A DNA stretch of 64,000 nt, taken from contig CAXXGC010000001.1 in the NCBI GenBank assembly GCA_963667875.2, forward strand, positions 186,001 through 250,000. The letters run 5' to 3'. Source of the DNA: JAEXOD01 sp963667875 (GTDB lineage: Bacteria; Bacteroidota; Ignavibacteria; Ignavibacteriales; Melioribacteraceae). Numbering within the stretch: the stretch's first letter is position 1; the number at the start of each line of letters is the position of its first letter. The translations under genes and the position numbers were made by a program. Shown here piece after piece: positions 44,431 to 53,098 of this stretch. The notes under the pieces are model-generated. The model was not told the origin of the DNA. It saw only the letters and a program-made list of their open reading frames with translations, and did no database searches.

Positions 44431-44511
44431 ATGGAAATTTTAATGATAGTGTTAGGTTTGTTAATCTTTTTTATACTGTACAAATCAATAATGTTTTTTG
44501 AAAAAATTTAG
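44431..44511 (+). CDS. Tiny single-span membrane peptide at the head of the Kdp operon
   Basis: A 26-residue ORF (starting MEILMIVLGLLIFFILY) with AGGA properly spaced upstream. It is one hydrophobic helix followed by a short basic/aromatic end. It directly precedes kdpF, to which it is similar in size and design but not clearly in sequence. It may be a second KdpF-like stabilising subunit. The call rests on ribosome-binding site, position and composition. Confidence 0.6.
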   Translation: MEILMIVLGLLIFFILYKSIMFFEKI

Positions 44512-44525
44512 GAGTTTCAAATAAA

Positions 44526-44603
44526 ATGATTCTTTTATTATTAATAAGTGTAATTGTTTTCGGTTACCTTTTATATGTTTTAATTAAACCGGAAAAGTTT
44601 TAG
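44526..44603 (+). CDS. kdpF: KdpF, small subunit of the K+-transporting ATPase
   Basis: A 25-residue ORF, MILLLLISVIVFGYLLYVLI followed by KPEKF: one membrane helix with the GYLLYVLI-x-PE pattern of KdpF (compare GYLVYALINAE in enterobacteria). KdpF binds and stabilises the KdpABC complex. Its stop overlaps the GGAG of the kdpA ribosome-binding site, and TAGGAG precedes its own start. Confidence 0.85.
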   Translation: MILLLLISVIVFGYLLYVLIKPEKF

Positions 44604-44611
44604 GAGTTATT

Positions 44612-46306
44612 ATGAATACGGAAAATTATGGAGCAGCTGCAATAATTATTTTAACATTTATTATTGCTTACCCGCTTGGAAAATATATGAGCAAGGTGTT
44701 TAAGGGTGAAAAAGTGTGGAGTGATTTTATGACTCCATTAGAAAATATTATTTTTAAGTTGACCTCAATCAATCCAAACGAACCTATGGATTGGAAAGAA
44801 AACATGAAGACTTTGCTAAGAATAAATATTATATTTTTTATATGGGCAATGGTTATTTTAATGATTCAGGGAATAATTCCTTTTTTAAATCCTTCGGGTA
44901 TTCCATCAATGGAACCTACACTTGCCTTTAATACTGCGGTAAGTTTTGTTACAAATACAAATTTACAGCATTACGCCGGTGAAACTGGTTTATCCTATTT
45001 TTCACAATTATTTGTAATTACATTTTTGCAATTTGTAACGGCAGCAACGGGTATTGCGGCTTTAGCTTTGTTATTTAAAGGCCTTACGCTAAAAAGATCA
45101 ACTGATTTAGGCAATTTTTATAATCTATTTGTAAAAAGTAATACAAGGATTTTATTACCGCTTTCTTTATTAGTGGCAATAATATTATTATTCAGCGGTA
45201 CACCCGATACACTACAGGGAACCAGACAAATAATAACCTTGGAAGGTGATACAAGTTTTGTAGCTACGGGTCCTGCGGCTTCGTTGGTTTCTATAAAACA
45301 ACTTGGCACAAACGGAGGTGGTTATTTTGGACCAAATTCAGCTCATCCGTTTGAAAATCCAAATTATTTTACTAATGCGGTAGAAAATTTTTCAATTTTA
45401 ATTATACCGGTTGCCCTCATCTTTGCCTTTGGCTTTTATATTAACAATAAAAAACTTGCATGGATATTTTTTGGAGTGATGACAATAGTATTTATTACAT
45501 TTATAATTACAACCATAAATTTGGAATCTTCGGGAAATGCTGAAATAACAAAACTTGGAATAACCCAGCCGATGGGAAGTATGGAAGGAAAAGAAGTTAG
45601 GATTGGTTCCACGGCTTCGGCACTTTGGGGAATATCCACAACCTCAACATCAAATGGTTCGGTTAACGCCATGCACGACAGCAGTACTCCGCTTACAGGT
45701 GGTCTATTTATACTTGATATGATGATTAACGCCATTTACGGCGGCGTTGGTGTGGGGTTTATTAACTTTTTTATGTTTGTAATTATAGCCGTATTTATAG
45801 GCGGTTTAATGGTAGGTAGAACACCGGAGTTTTTAGGTAAAAAAATAGAAACCCGTGAAGTAAAAATAGCCTCATTAATAATTTTATTACATCCGTTTTT
45901 AATTTTGGTTGGCACTGCTGTTTCGTCTTTTGCTGCAACAAACAATCCCGCTTTGGGCTGGCTTAATAATCCGTCATATCACGGATTTTCGGAAATGTTA
46001 TACGAATTTACATCGTCAGCAGCAAATAACGGCTCCGGCTTTGAAGGACTTATAGATAATACACCTTTTTGGAATATAACCACCGGAATAATAATGCTGT
46101 TGGGAAGGTATATTCCTATTATTGGCCCCATTGCAATTATCGGCTCGCTTGCTGCAAAAAAAACAATTCCTTTTTCGGAGGGGACTTTAAAAGCCGAAAG
46201 TATTGCATTTGGAGTGGTTTTATTAGGTGTAATAATTGTGGTTGCGGCATTATCATTTTTCCCTGCATTGTCGTTGGGACCAATTGCCGAATATTTTTCT
46301 TTATAA
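44612..46306 (+). CDS. kdpA: K+-transporting ATPase subunit A
   Basis: 564 residues with about ten membrane helices. The KdpA selectivity-filter and family motifs are present: NTAVSFVTNTNLQHYAGETGLSYFSQ, QLGTNGGGYFGPNSAHPFENPN, TPLTGGLFILDMMINAIYGGVGVGF and FTSSAANNGSGFEGL. It is the K+-translocating subunit of the high-affinity Kdp pump, induced at low potassium. Normal length; GGAG 9 nt upstream. Part of kdpFABC. Confidence 0.97.
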   Translation: MNTENYGAAAIIILTFIIAYPLGKYMSKVFKGEKVWSDFMTPLENIIFKLTSINPNEPMDWKENMKTLLRINIIFFIWAMVILMIQGIIPFLNPSGIPSMEPTLAFNTAVSFVTNTNLQHYAGETGLSYFSQLFVITFLQFVTAATGIAALALLFKGLTLKRSTDLGNFYNLFVKSNTRILLPLSLLVAIILLFSGTPDTLQGTRQIITLEGDTSFVATGPAASLVSIKQLGTNGGGYFGPNSAHPFENPNYFTNAVENFSILIIPVALIFAFGFYINNKKLAWIFFGVMTIVFITFIITTINLESSGNAEITKLGITQPMGSMEGKEVRIGSTASALWGISTTSTSNGSVNAMHDSSTPLTGGLFILDMMINAIYGGVGVGFINFFMFVIIAVFIGGLMVGRTPEFLGKKIETREVKIASLIILLHPFLILVGTAVSSFAATNNPALGWLNNPSYHGFSEMLYEFTSSAANNGSGFEGLIDNTPFWNITTGIIMLLGRYIPIIGPIAIIGSLAAKKTIPFSEGTLKAESIAFGVVLLGVIIVVAALSFFPALSLGPIAEYFSL

Positions 46307-46328
46307 TGAATGAAACTTGAGTGTAAAT

Positions 46329-48368
46329 ATGAAACGTCAAAAAAATATAAAATTGTTTGGATCGGAAATAATAAAGGACGCAATAAAAGAATCTTTTATT
46401 AAGTTAAATCCCCTGGTAATGATGAAAAATCCTGTAATGTTTACAGTTGAAATTGGAACGGTTATTATGATGGCGGTTACAATTTTGTCGGTTATATCAT
46501 TAACCAGCGGACAAGGAAATTTTGGTTATAACCTTATAATAACACTGCTACTTCTTTTAACTGTATTGTTTGGAAATTTTGCCGAAGCAATTGCCGAAGC
46601 AAGAGGAAAAGCACAAGCCTCAACTTTGCGCAAAACCAGAGAAGAAACACAGGCCAAATTGGCAACAGGAAAAACGGGAATTACTTTAGTTTCGTCATCA
46701 CTGTTAAAAAAAGGGGACATTTTTATATGCGAACCTGGAGATACAATTCCTATTGACGGTGAAATAATTGAAGGAATTGCGTCCATTGACGAATCGGCAA
46801 TTACGGGAGAATCCGCACCGGTAATAAGAGAAGCAGGAACCGACCATTCGGGAGTAATTGGCGGTACAAAAGTTTTGTCGGATAAAATTAAAGTTCAAGT
46901 AACAACTCAGCCCGGCGAAACATTTTTAGATAAAATGATTGAATTGGTTGAAGGAGCAAAAAGACAAAAAACTCCAAATGAAATTGCTTTAACCATTTTA
47001 TTAGCCGGATTTACTTTAATATTTCTTTTAGTTACAATAACATTAAAACCATTTGCCAATTTTGCAAATACGTCAGTAACAATTACTGCATTAATTTCCC
47101 TTTTTGTTTGTTTAATTCCAACAACAATCGGTGGTTTGCTTTCAGCAATAGGTATTGCAGGAATGGACAGAGCATTACGGGCAAATGTAATTGCCAAATC
47201 GGGTAAAGCAGTTGAAAATGCCGGGGATATTGATGTGGTTTTGCTTGATAAAACCGGAACAATTACAATTGGAAACCGTAAAGCTACAAATTTGTTTTCG
47301 GTAAATGGTTACGATAAAAAGAAGTTTGTTGAATTTTGTTATTTAAGTTCTTTGGCCGATCCCACTCCTGAAGGAAAATCGATTATTGAATTATCGCATA
47401 AACTTGAACCTAATTTGGCAACAAATAATTTAACAAACGGAAAATTTATTGAATTTACTGCCGAATCAAAAATGAGCGGTATTGATTTAACGGATGGTAC
47501 AATTGTAAGAAAAGGCGCGTGGATTGCTATAAAAAAATGGTCTCAAAACGAAAACGAAAAAACAGTTGAAATTGAAAAAGTAGTGGATAAAATTGCTTCA
47601 AACGGAGGAACTCCGCTTGTTGTTGCAGTAAATAAATCCGCAATTGGGGTTATACAGCTTGAAGATATAATCAAACCGGGAATTCAGGAAAGATTTGCAC
47701 GGCTGCGTAAAATGGGTGTTAAAACCGTTATGGTTACAGGAGATAATCCTTTAACAGCAAAATTTATTGCAAGTCAGGCAGGTGTAGACGATTTTATTGC
47801 CGAAGCAAAACCGGAAGATAAAATGAATTATATTTTACACGAACAGCAGGAAGGCAAACTTGTTGCGATGATGGGAGATGGTACTAACGACGCTCCGGCC
47901 TTAGCCCAGGCAGATGTTGGGGTTGCAATGAATTCAGGCACTCAAGCCGCCAAAGAAGCCGCCAATATGGTCGATTTGGATAGTGATCCTACTAAATTAC
48001 TTGAGGTAATTGAAATAGGGAAACAACTTTTAATAACACGCGGAAATGTTACAACATTTTCAATTATTAACGATGTAGCAAAATATTTTGCAATTGTTCC
48101 GGCTTTATTTGCCGCCTCAATACCCGGGTTAAACGCTTTAAATATAATGCATTTAAATAGCGCGGACTCTGCAATTATGTCAGCAGTAATTTTTAACGCG
48201 TTTATTATTCCGGCTTTAATTCCACTTGCCTTAAAAGGCGCAAAATACAAACCTATTGGGGCCACCGCCTTGTTAACGCGCAACTTATTAATTTATGGTT
48301 TGGGTGGTTTAATTGTACCGTTTATAGGAATAAAACTAATTGATATTATAGTATCGTTATTTATATAA
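46329..48368 (+). CDS. kdpB: K+-transporting ATPase subunit B (P-type ATPase)
   Basis: From the ATG at 46329 the protein has 679 residues; a TTG start 12 bp upstream is possible but unnecessary. Motifs of the P-type catalytic subunit are all present: the phosphorylated Asp307 in DKTGTITIGNR, the TGES loop in ITGESAPV, and the hinge in MVTGDNPLTAKF and MGDGTNDAPAL. It couples ATP hydrolysis to K+ uptake through KdpA. Starts 22 bp after kdpA. Confidence 0.97.
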   Translation: MKRQKNIKLFGSEIIKDAIKESFIKLNPLVMMKNPVMFTVEIGTVIMMAVTILSVISLTSGQGNFGYNLIITLLLLLTVLFGNFAEAIAEARGKAQASTLRKTREETQAKLATGKTGITLVSSSLLKKGDIFICEPGDTIPIDGEIIEGIASIDESAITGESAPVIREAGTDHSGVIGGTKVLSDKIKVQVTTQPGETFLDKMIELVEGAKRQKTPNEIALTILLAGFTLIFLLVTITLKPFANFANTSVTITALISLFVCLIPTTIGGLLSAIGIAGMDRALRANVIAKSGKAVENAGDIDVVLLDKTGTITIGNRKATNLFSVNGYDKKKFVEFCYLSSLADPTPEGKSIIELSHKLEPNLATNNLTNGKFIEFTAESKMSGIDLTDGTIVRKGAWIAIKKWSQNENEKTVEIEKVVDKIASNGGTPLVVAVNKSAIGVIQLEDIIKPGIQERFARLRKMGVKTVMVTGDNPLTAKFIASQAGVDDFIAEAKPEDKMNYILHEQQEGKLVAMMGDGTNDAPALAQADVGVAMNSGTQAAKEAANMVDLDSDPTKLLEVIEIGKQLLITRGNVTTFSIINDVAKYFAIVPALFAASIPGLNALNIMHLNSADSAIMSAVIFNAFIIPALIPLALKGAKYKPIGATALLTRNLLIYGLGGLIVPFIGIKLIDIIVSLFI

Positions 48369-48404
48369 TAAAATAATATAAAGATTTTTTTAGGAACATT
48401 AAAA

Positions 48405-48965
48405 ATGAAAAAGTTTATTAAAGATATAAAACTACATTTTGTAACCGTAGTAATATTTGGTCTGTTGTTCCCGTTATGTATATTGGGAATAGGTCTTCTT
48501 TTTCCTAATCAGGCAGCTGGACTTCCAATAGTCAAAAGCGGTAAAGTTGTTGGCTTTGAAAATATAGGGCAAAAATTCTATTCGGATAAATATTTTTGGG
48601 GCCGTCCCTCTGCCGTTGATTACGATGCTTCTTCAACAGGAGGATCGAATAAAGGGCCTACAAATCCCGAATATTTACAGGTGGTAAATAACCGTATAAA
48701 TCACTTTTTGCAAAAAAATCCGGGTGTAAAAAGAAACGAAATTCCATCGGATTTGGTAACGGCATCGGGAAGCGGAATTGATCCGCATATTTCTCCGCAG
48801 TCCGCATATATTCAAATTATGCGTATAGCAAAAGCACGAAATTTAGATAAAAATTTGTTAACGGCACTTGTTAAAAATAATATAGAAAAACCGTTATTAA
48901 ATTTATTTGGCACGGAACGAATTAATGTGTTAAAGTTAAATATGGAATTGGATAAATTAAAATAA
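48405..48965 (+). CDS. kdpC: K+-transporting ATPase subunit C
   Basis: 186 residues with one N-terminal membrane helix (FVTVVIFGLLFPLCILGIGLLFP) and the periplasmic domain signature GQKFYSDKYFWGRPSAVDYDASSTGGSNKGPTNPE, then SGSGIDPHISPQSAYIQIMRIAKARNL. KdpC is a stabilising or catalytic-chaperone subunit. Normal length and position after kdpB. Confidence 0.97.
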   Translation: MKKFIKDIKLHFVTVVIFGLLFPLCILGIGLLFPNQAAGLPIVKSGKVVGFENIGQKFYSDKYFWGRPSAVDYDASSTGGSNKGPTNPEYLQVVNNRINHFLQKNPGVKRNEIPSDLVTASGSGIDPHISPQSAYIQIMRIAKARNLDKNLLTALVKNNIEKPLLNLFGTERINVLKLNMELDKLK

Positions 48966-48999
48966 TATTATAATTTACATTAATAAAACAAAGACAATA

Positions 49000-50148
49000 A
49001 TGGAACCTCAAATATCAATATCGGCCGAAAGATTTTTAAATCTTATACGTTCTTCCAAACAGGGAAAGTTAAAAATATATATTGGTATGGCAGCCGGTGT
49101 TGGCAAAACTTACAGGATGCTGCTTGAAGCGCATGAACTGTTAAAAAACAATGTAAATGTTGTAATTGGTTACATTGAAACCCATGGCAGGAAAGAAACA
49201 GAAAAACTAATTGAAGGATTGCCTGCTATGAATAGGAAAAAGATTTTTTATAAAGGCAAAATGCTTGAAGAAATGGATGTCGATTCAATTATACTTCAAA
49301 AACCCGAAGTTGTTTTAGTGGATGAACTTGCGCATACAAATGTTCCCGGTTCAAATAATCAAAAAAGGTGGCAGGATGTTAAAGATTTGCTTGCCGCCGA
49401 TATTAATGTAATTACCACAGTAAACATTCAACATATTGAAAGTATTAATGAGCAGGTTGAAAGTATAACCGGAGTTAAAATTACCGAAAGGATTCCCGAT
49501 AGCATTATTCATTTTGCCGATGAAGTTGTAAACATCGATTTAACAATTGAAGAATTAATTGACAGGCTTGAGGCGGGGAAAATATATGATAAACAAAAAG
49601 TCCCAATTGCCCTTCAAAATTTTTTCCGTAAAGATAAATTGTTGCAGCTGCGCGATCTTACTTTAAAGGAAGTATCCCGTCAAGTTGAAAGAAAAATTCA
49701 AAAAGAAATTTCACTGCCCAACAGAGAAAAAGTAAATGCCATTGTTACAGCATTAAGTACAAATTACGAATCGGGGAAAAGGTTAATTAGAAAATCATCC
49801 CGCCTGTCTTCATTATATAACTCAAAATGGTATGTGCTTTATGTTCAAACCGATAAAGAACAACTTGATAAAATAGATCCTGCTTTGCAAAGGCACCTGT
49901 TAAATAATTTTAATTTGGCAACGGAATTAGGTGCCGAAGTGGTTGAAATAACAAACAATGAGGTTGCAAAATCAATTGTAAAATTTGCAAAAGAAAAAGA
50001 AGCGGCTTTAATAATAATAGGCAAACCGGTTTTTTCAATTATGTACCGATTAAAACCTAAAAATTTTTTCCGTGAATTATCTTCATTAACTTCAAAAGAA
50101 AACATTGATATTCTATTGGTATCGTCAAATGAAAACAATAAAAACTAA
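49000..50148 (+). CDS. kdpD: KdpD-like osmosensor, N-terminal half only
   Basis: 382 residues covering the cytoplasmic KdpD domain: Walker A GMAAGVGKTYRMLLEAHEL, VVLVDELAHTNVPGSNNQKRWQDVKDLLAADINVITTVNIQHIESI, then a C-terminal Usp-like region (WYVLYVQTDKEQL ... EKEAALIIIGKP). In the usual KdpD these domains are followed by four membrane helices and a kinase; here the protein ends and the kinase is a separate downstream gene, overlapping by 20 bp. The N-terminal domain senses K+ or nucleotide signals. Gene symbol given because the domain is KdpD-specific. Confidence 0.92.
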   Translation: MEPQISISAERFLNLIRSSKQGKLKIYIGMAAGVGKTYRMLLEAHELLKNNVNVVIGYIETHGRKETEKLIEGLPAMNRKKIFYKGKMLEEMDVDSIILQKPEVVLVDELAHTNVPGSNNQKRWQDVKDLLAADINVITTVNIQHIESINEQVESITGVKITERIPDSIIHFADEVVNIDLTIEELIDRLEAGKIYDKQKVPIALQNFFRKDKLLQLRDLTLKEVSRQVERKIQKEISLPNREKVNAIVTALSTNYESGKRLIRKSSRLSSLYNSKWYVLYVQTDKEQLDKIDPALQRHLLNNFNLATELGAEVVEITNNEVAKSIVKFAKEKEAALIIIGKPVFSIMYRLKPKNFFRELSSLTSKENIDILLVSSNENNKN

Positions 50149-51985
50149 AATATTATTCGGGGTGTTTTTCCTTTTTTCCGTAATACTTTTATTAAGTATA
50201 CTGGGCATATTTTTTATTAACCAGCTTACATTAAAAACAAAAGGAACTATTGTTGATAATTATTCCTCCGTGGACTATATGAAGTATATGTTTATTTCGC
50301 TTGACGAAATGAACTCCTTCCAAAAAGAGGATATATTAAACAACGGCACGGTTGATTCCAATGATTATCAAAATTATCTAAACTCAAAAGCAAAATTTGA
50401 AAAATATCTTAAACTTGAAACAAATACAATTACTGAAGTCGGGGAAGGGGAAATTGTAAATTCGCTGCACTCAAATTACAGGGAATATCTAAATTTATAT
50501 AAAGATCTAAAATATAATAATTCCGTAAATGTAAAAGAATTTTCGGAGTTTGATAAATATTATTATGAAGTTAGATTGCGGATTGAGGATATATTTAATA
50601 TTAATATGAGTGCTATCATTAAAAAAAATGAGGGGATGCAAAGTACGGCAAACGATGTTACTCTTTATATGGTTATTGTAGCATTATTAAGTATAATCGC
50701 GTCATCAATATTTATATCTTCTTTTCCGTCAAAAATTGTAAAACCAATTAAGGATTTAACAAAAAGTATAAAATATATAAGCGAAAAAAACTATGATCAA
50801 AAATTGGAAATATTAACAAATGATGAACTTGGTGAATTGGCTTTTGCATTTAACTTGATGGTTGAAAAATTAAAATTGTACGATGCAAAACATATTGATA
50901 CGTTATTGTTTGAACAAAAAAGAATGGAGGCTGTTGTACAAAGTTTTGAAGATGGTTTGTTATTTATTGACGAAGATAGGAAAATAGTATTTGTAAATAA
51001 TACAACTTTGCAAATTACCGGTTTAAAGGAAGAACAATTAGTAGCAAAGTATATATATGATATTATTTCGCAAAACGATTTAATTAATGAAATTTATAAA
51101 ACAGTATTAAATCATCAGCAAAATTTAGAAACAAATATTAAACCATTACGAGTTATCCAAAACAATAAAGAATATTTCTTTAATATAGAATCCGAAGAAA
51201 TTGTAACTTATTCCGAACTTGCAAAAAAAGAGATATTTATTGGCAGTCTTGTAATATTAAAAAACATTACAAAATTTCAGGAAAGAGATTTAGCAAAAAC
51301 AAATTTGCTTGCAACGGTATCACACGAACTTAAAACGCCCCTTTCTTCAATTAATTTGAGTATTAAACTTCTGGAAGATAAAAGAGTAGGTGGTTTAAAC
51401 GAAAAACAAAACGAATTGCTTGGTACACTTAAACAGCAAAGTTTAAGGTTATCGCGTGTAATTAACGAAATATTAGAATTTTCGCAATTGGATACCGGAA
51501 ATATTAAATTAAAATTTGCATTTGCAAAACCGGATCTAATTATTGATATAGCGGTAACAGCGTTATCGATGCAGTTATCCGAAAAAAATATCGATTTGGA
51601 GATGGAAATAGAAGAACAACTGCCGGAAATTTATGTCGATTTGGAAAAACTGGTTTTTGTATTAATTAATATTCTAAATAACGCTATCCGGTTTTCAAAA
51701 GCTGATGATAAAATAATTGTTAGACTTCAAAAAATTATTAATGAAACAAATGAAACTTCGGTTGAATTTTCGGTAATAGATAACGGGCCCGGAATACCAA
51801 TAGAAAACCAGTCGAAACTATTTCAAAAATTTTCGCAGGTTGGTAATAAAACTAAACACGGCTGGGGTTTGGGTTTGGCTATTTCCAAAGAATTTGTTCA
51901 AGCCCAAAACGGTAAAATTTGGGTTAATAGCGAAGTTGGTAAAGGAAGCACTTTTTCGTTTTCTATTCCGGTTAGTAAAACGTAA
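50129..51985 (+). CDS. Sensor histidine kinase of the Kdp locus (HAMP-PAS-HisKA-HATPase)
   Basis: The ATG at 50129 overlaps the end of the KdpD-half gene by 20 bp, giving a 618-residue protein starting MKTIKTKILFGVFFLFSV. Membrane helices lie at about 8-30 and 182-205 with a periplasmic region between; a HAMP segment follows (VKPIKDLTKSIKYISEKNYDQKLEI), a PAS domain (~265-385), HisKA with His399 in ATVSHELKTPLSSINL, and HATPase motifs (LVFVLINILNNAIRF, DNGPGIPIENQSKLFQKFSQ, GWGLGLAISKEFV). It replaces the kinase half of KdpD. The divergent NtrC-type regulator at the other end of the locus is its likely partner. The overlap suggests translational coupling. Confidence 0.93.
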   Translation: MKTIKTKILFGVFFLFSVILLLSILGIFFINQLTLKTKGTIVDNYSSVDYMKYMFISLDEMNSFQKEDILNNGTVDSNDYQNYLNSKAKFEKYLKLETNTITEVGEGEIVNSLHSNYREYLNLYKDLKYNNSVNVKEFSEFDKYYYEVRLRIEDIFNINMSAIIKKNEGMQSTANDVTLYMVIVALLSIIASSIFISSFPSKIVKPIKDLTKSIKYISEKNYDQKLEILTNDELGELAFAFNLMVEKLKLYDAKHIDTLLFEQKRMEAVVQSFEDGLLFIDEDRKIVFVNNTTLQITGLKEEQLVAKYIYDIISQNDLINEIYKTVLNHQQNLETNIKPLRVIQNNKEYFFNIESEEIVTYSELAKKEIFIGSLVILKNITKFQERDLAKTNLLATVSHELKTPLSSINLSIKLLEDKRVGGLNEKQNELLGTLKQQSLRLSRVINEILEFSQLDTGNIKLKFAFAKPDLIIDIAVTALSMQLSEKNIDLEMEIEEQLPEIYVDLEKLVFVLINILNNAIRFSKADDKIIVRLQKIINETNETSVEFSVIDNGPGIPIENQSKLFQKFSQVGNKTKHGWGLGLAISKEFVQAQNGKIWVNSEVGKGSTFSFSIPVSKT

Positions 51986-52024
51986 AACAAATATTTCAAA
52001 CAAATGCAAAATTGGATGAGGGGA

Positions 52025-52168
52025 ATCATGTCGCCGCCTTCAGGGCTTTTATTATTTCTTTTATGCCGTTGCTACAATCCTCACGTCCCGTCGGGACTAA
52101 AACACAAAGAGTTATATTATTGCCAAAATGTTTCAGCCGTAAAAGGGGGTAAGGGTTGTAGGATAAAA
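52025..52168 (+). repeat. Type A element, right-truncated copy
   Basis: The outer left arm (ATCATGTCGCC) and both inner arms (CTACAATCCTCAC, GGGTTGTAGG) remain; the right outer hairpin and arm are missing. One hairpin reads GTCCC-GTC-GGGAC, a fully paired alternative to GTCCCTTCAGGAC. Confidence 0.8.
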
Positions 52169-52274
52169 ACATTTTGAACGCTGACGACACGGATTAGGCT
52201 GATTACCACAAATTAAACCACTTAAATATCTGTGTAAATGTGTTGTTTAATAAGTAAAAAATGTTGAGATCTAA

Positions 52275-52360
52275 AAGAATATGCAACCCACGCTGGGGTT
52301 GTGGTTGTTTTGGGGTTTGCCGGGTTACAAACATTCCTCTTCTCCGAAGAGGGTATGATA
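52275..52360 (+). repeat. Type D paired-hairpin element, copy 10
   Basis: CAACCCACGCTGGGGTTG (52284-52301) and CCTCTTC-TCC-GAAGAGG (52336-52352), linker GGGTTACAAACAT. Confidence 0.85.
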
Positions 52361-52587
52361 CGAGGAAATTTTAGGATAATAAGGCTGTAGTATAAATGCC
52401 CACCACACAAATCACAGTTCAAAACAATGGTTAATCTGTGTAAATCTGCCCCATCTGTGCAAATCTGTGTTCTATGATTTATTTATGAACGCTGATGACA
52501 CGGATTAGGCTGATTACCACAAGTTAAACCACTTAAATATCTGTGTAAATGTATTGTATAATAAGTAAAAAAATGTTGAGATCTAAA

Positions 52588-52670
52588 AGAACATGCAACC
52601 CACTCTGGGGTTGTGGTTGTTTTGTGTTTTGGCGGGTTACAAACATTCCTCTTCTCCGAAGAGGGTATAA
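52588..52670 (+). repeat. Type D paired-hairpin element, copy 11
   Basis: CAACCCACTCTGGGGTTG (52596-52613) and CCTCTTC-TCC-GAAGAGG (52648-52664); tandem neighbour of copy 10. Confidence 0.85.
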
Positions 52671-53098
52671 TACGAGGAAATTTTAGGATAATAAGGCTGT
52701 AGTATAAATGCCCACCACACAAATCACAGTTCAAGACAAAGATTAATCTGTGTAAATCTGCCCCATCTGTGCAAATCTGTGTTCTATGATTTAGGGTTTG
52801 CCGGGTTACAAACATTCCTCTTCTCCGATGAGGGTTTGATACGAGGAAAATATAAAATAATTAGGCCGTAACAAAAACACCTTTTATCAAAATCATGGTA
52901 ATCCTTTGATCAAGAAAATCATGGTTCAGACAATTAATACATTATACTTTGCCGAAGCACGGGGATTATTTGTTGGTGTTGGTTGCAGATATGAAATTAT
53001 TCTGAAATTCTTTGATAAGAATATTCGATGGTTTCAAAAATCGGCCGCACAATTTAATTATTTAATCATACGGCCAATTATTTATTCGGGGGTAATAT

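Larger units (their letters stand above)
52024..53020. repeat. Repeat array 4: interspersed hairpin elements
   Basis: A right-truncated type A copy (52025-52168); type B at 52177-52245 and 52487-52560; type D at 52275-52360 and 52588-52670, a half copy at 52800-52835 and a decayed one at about 52935-53020; AATCA-rich tracts near 52400 and 52890-52935. The B-D unit is tandemly duplicated with a period of about 311 bp. ORFs crossing the array, including one reading into the RND pump's 3' end, are not credible. Confidence 0.88.
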
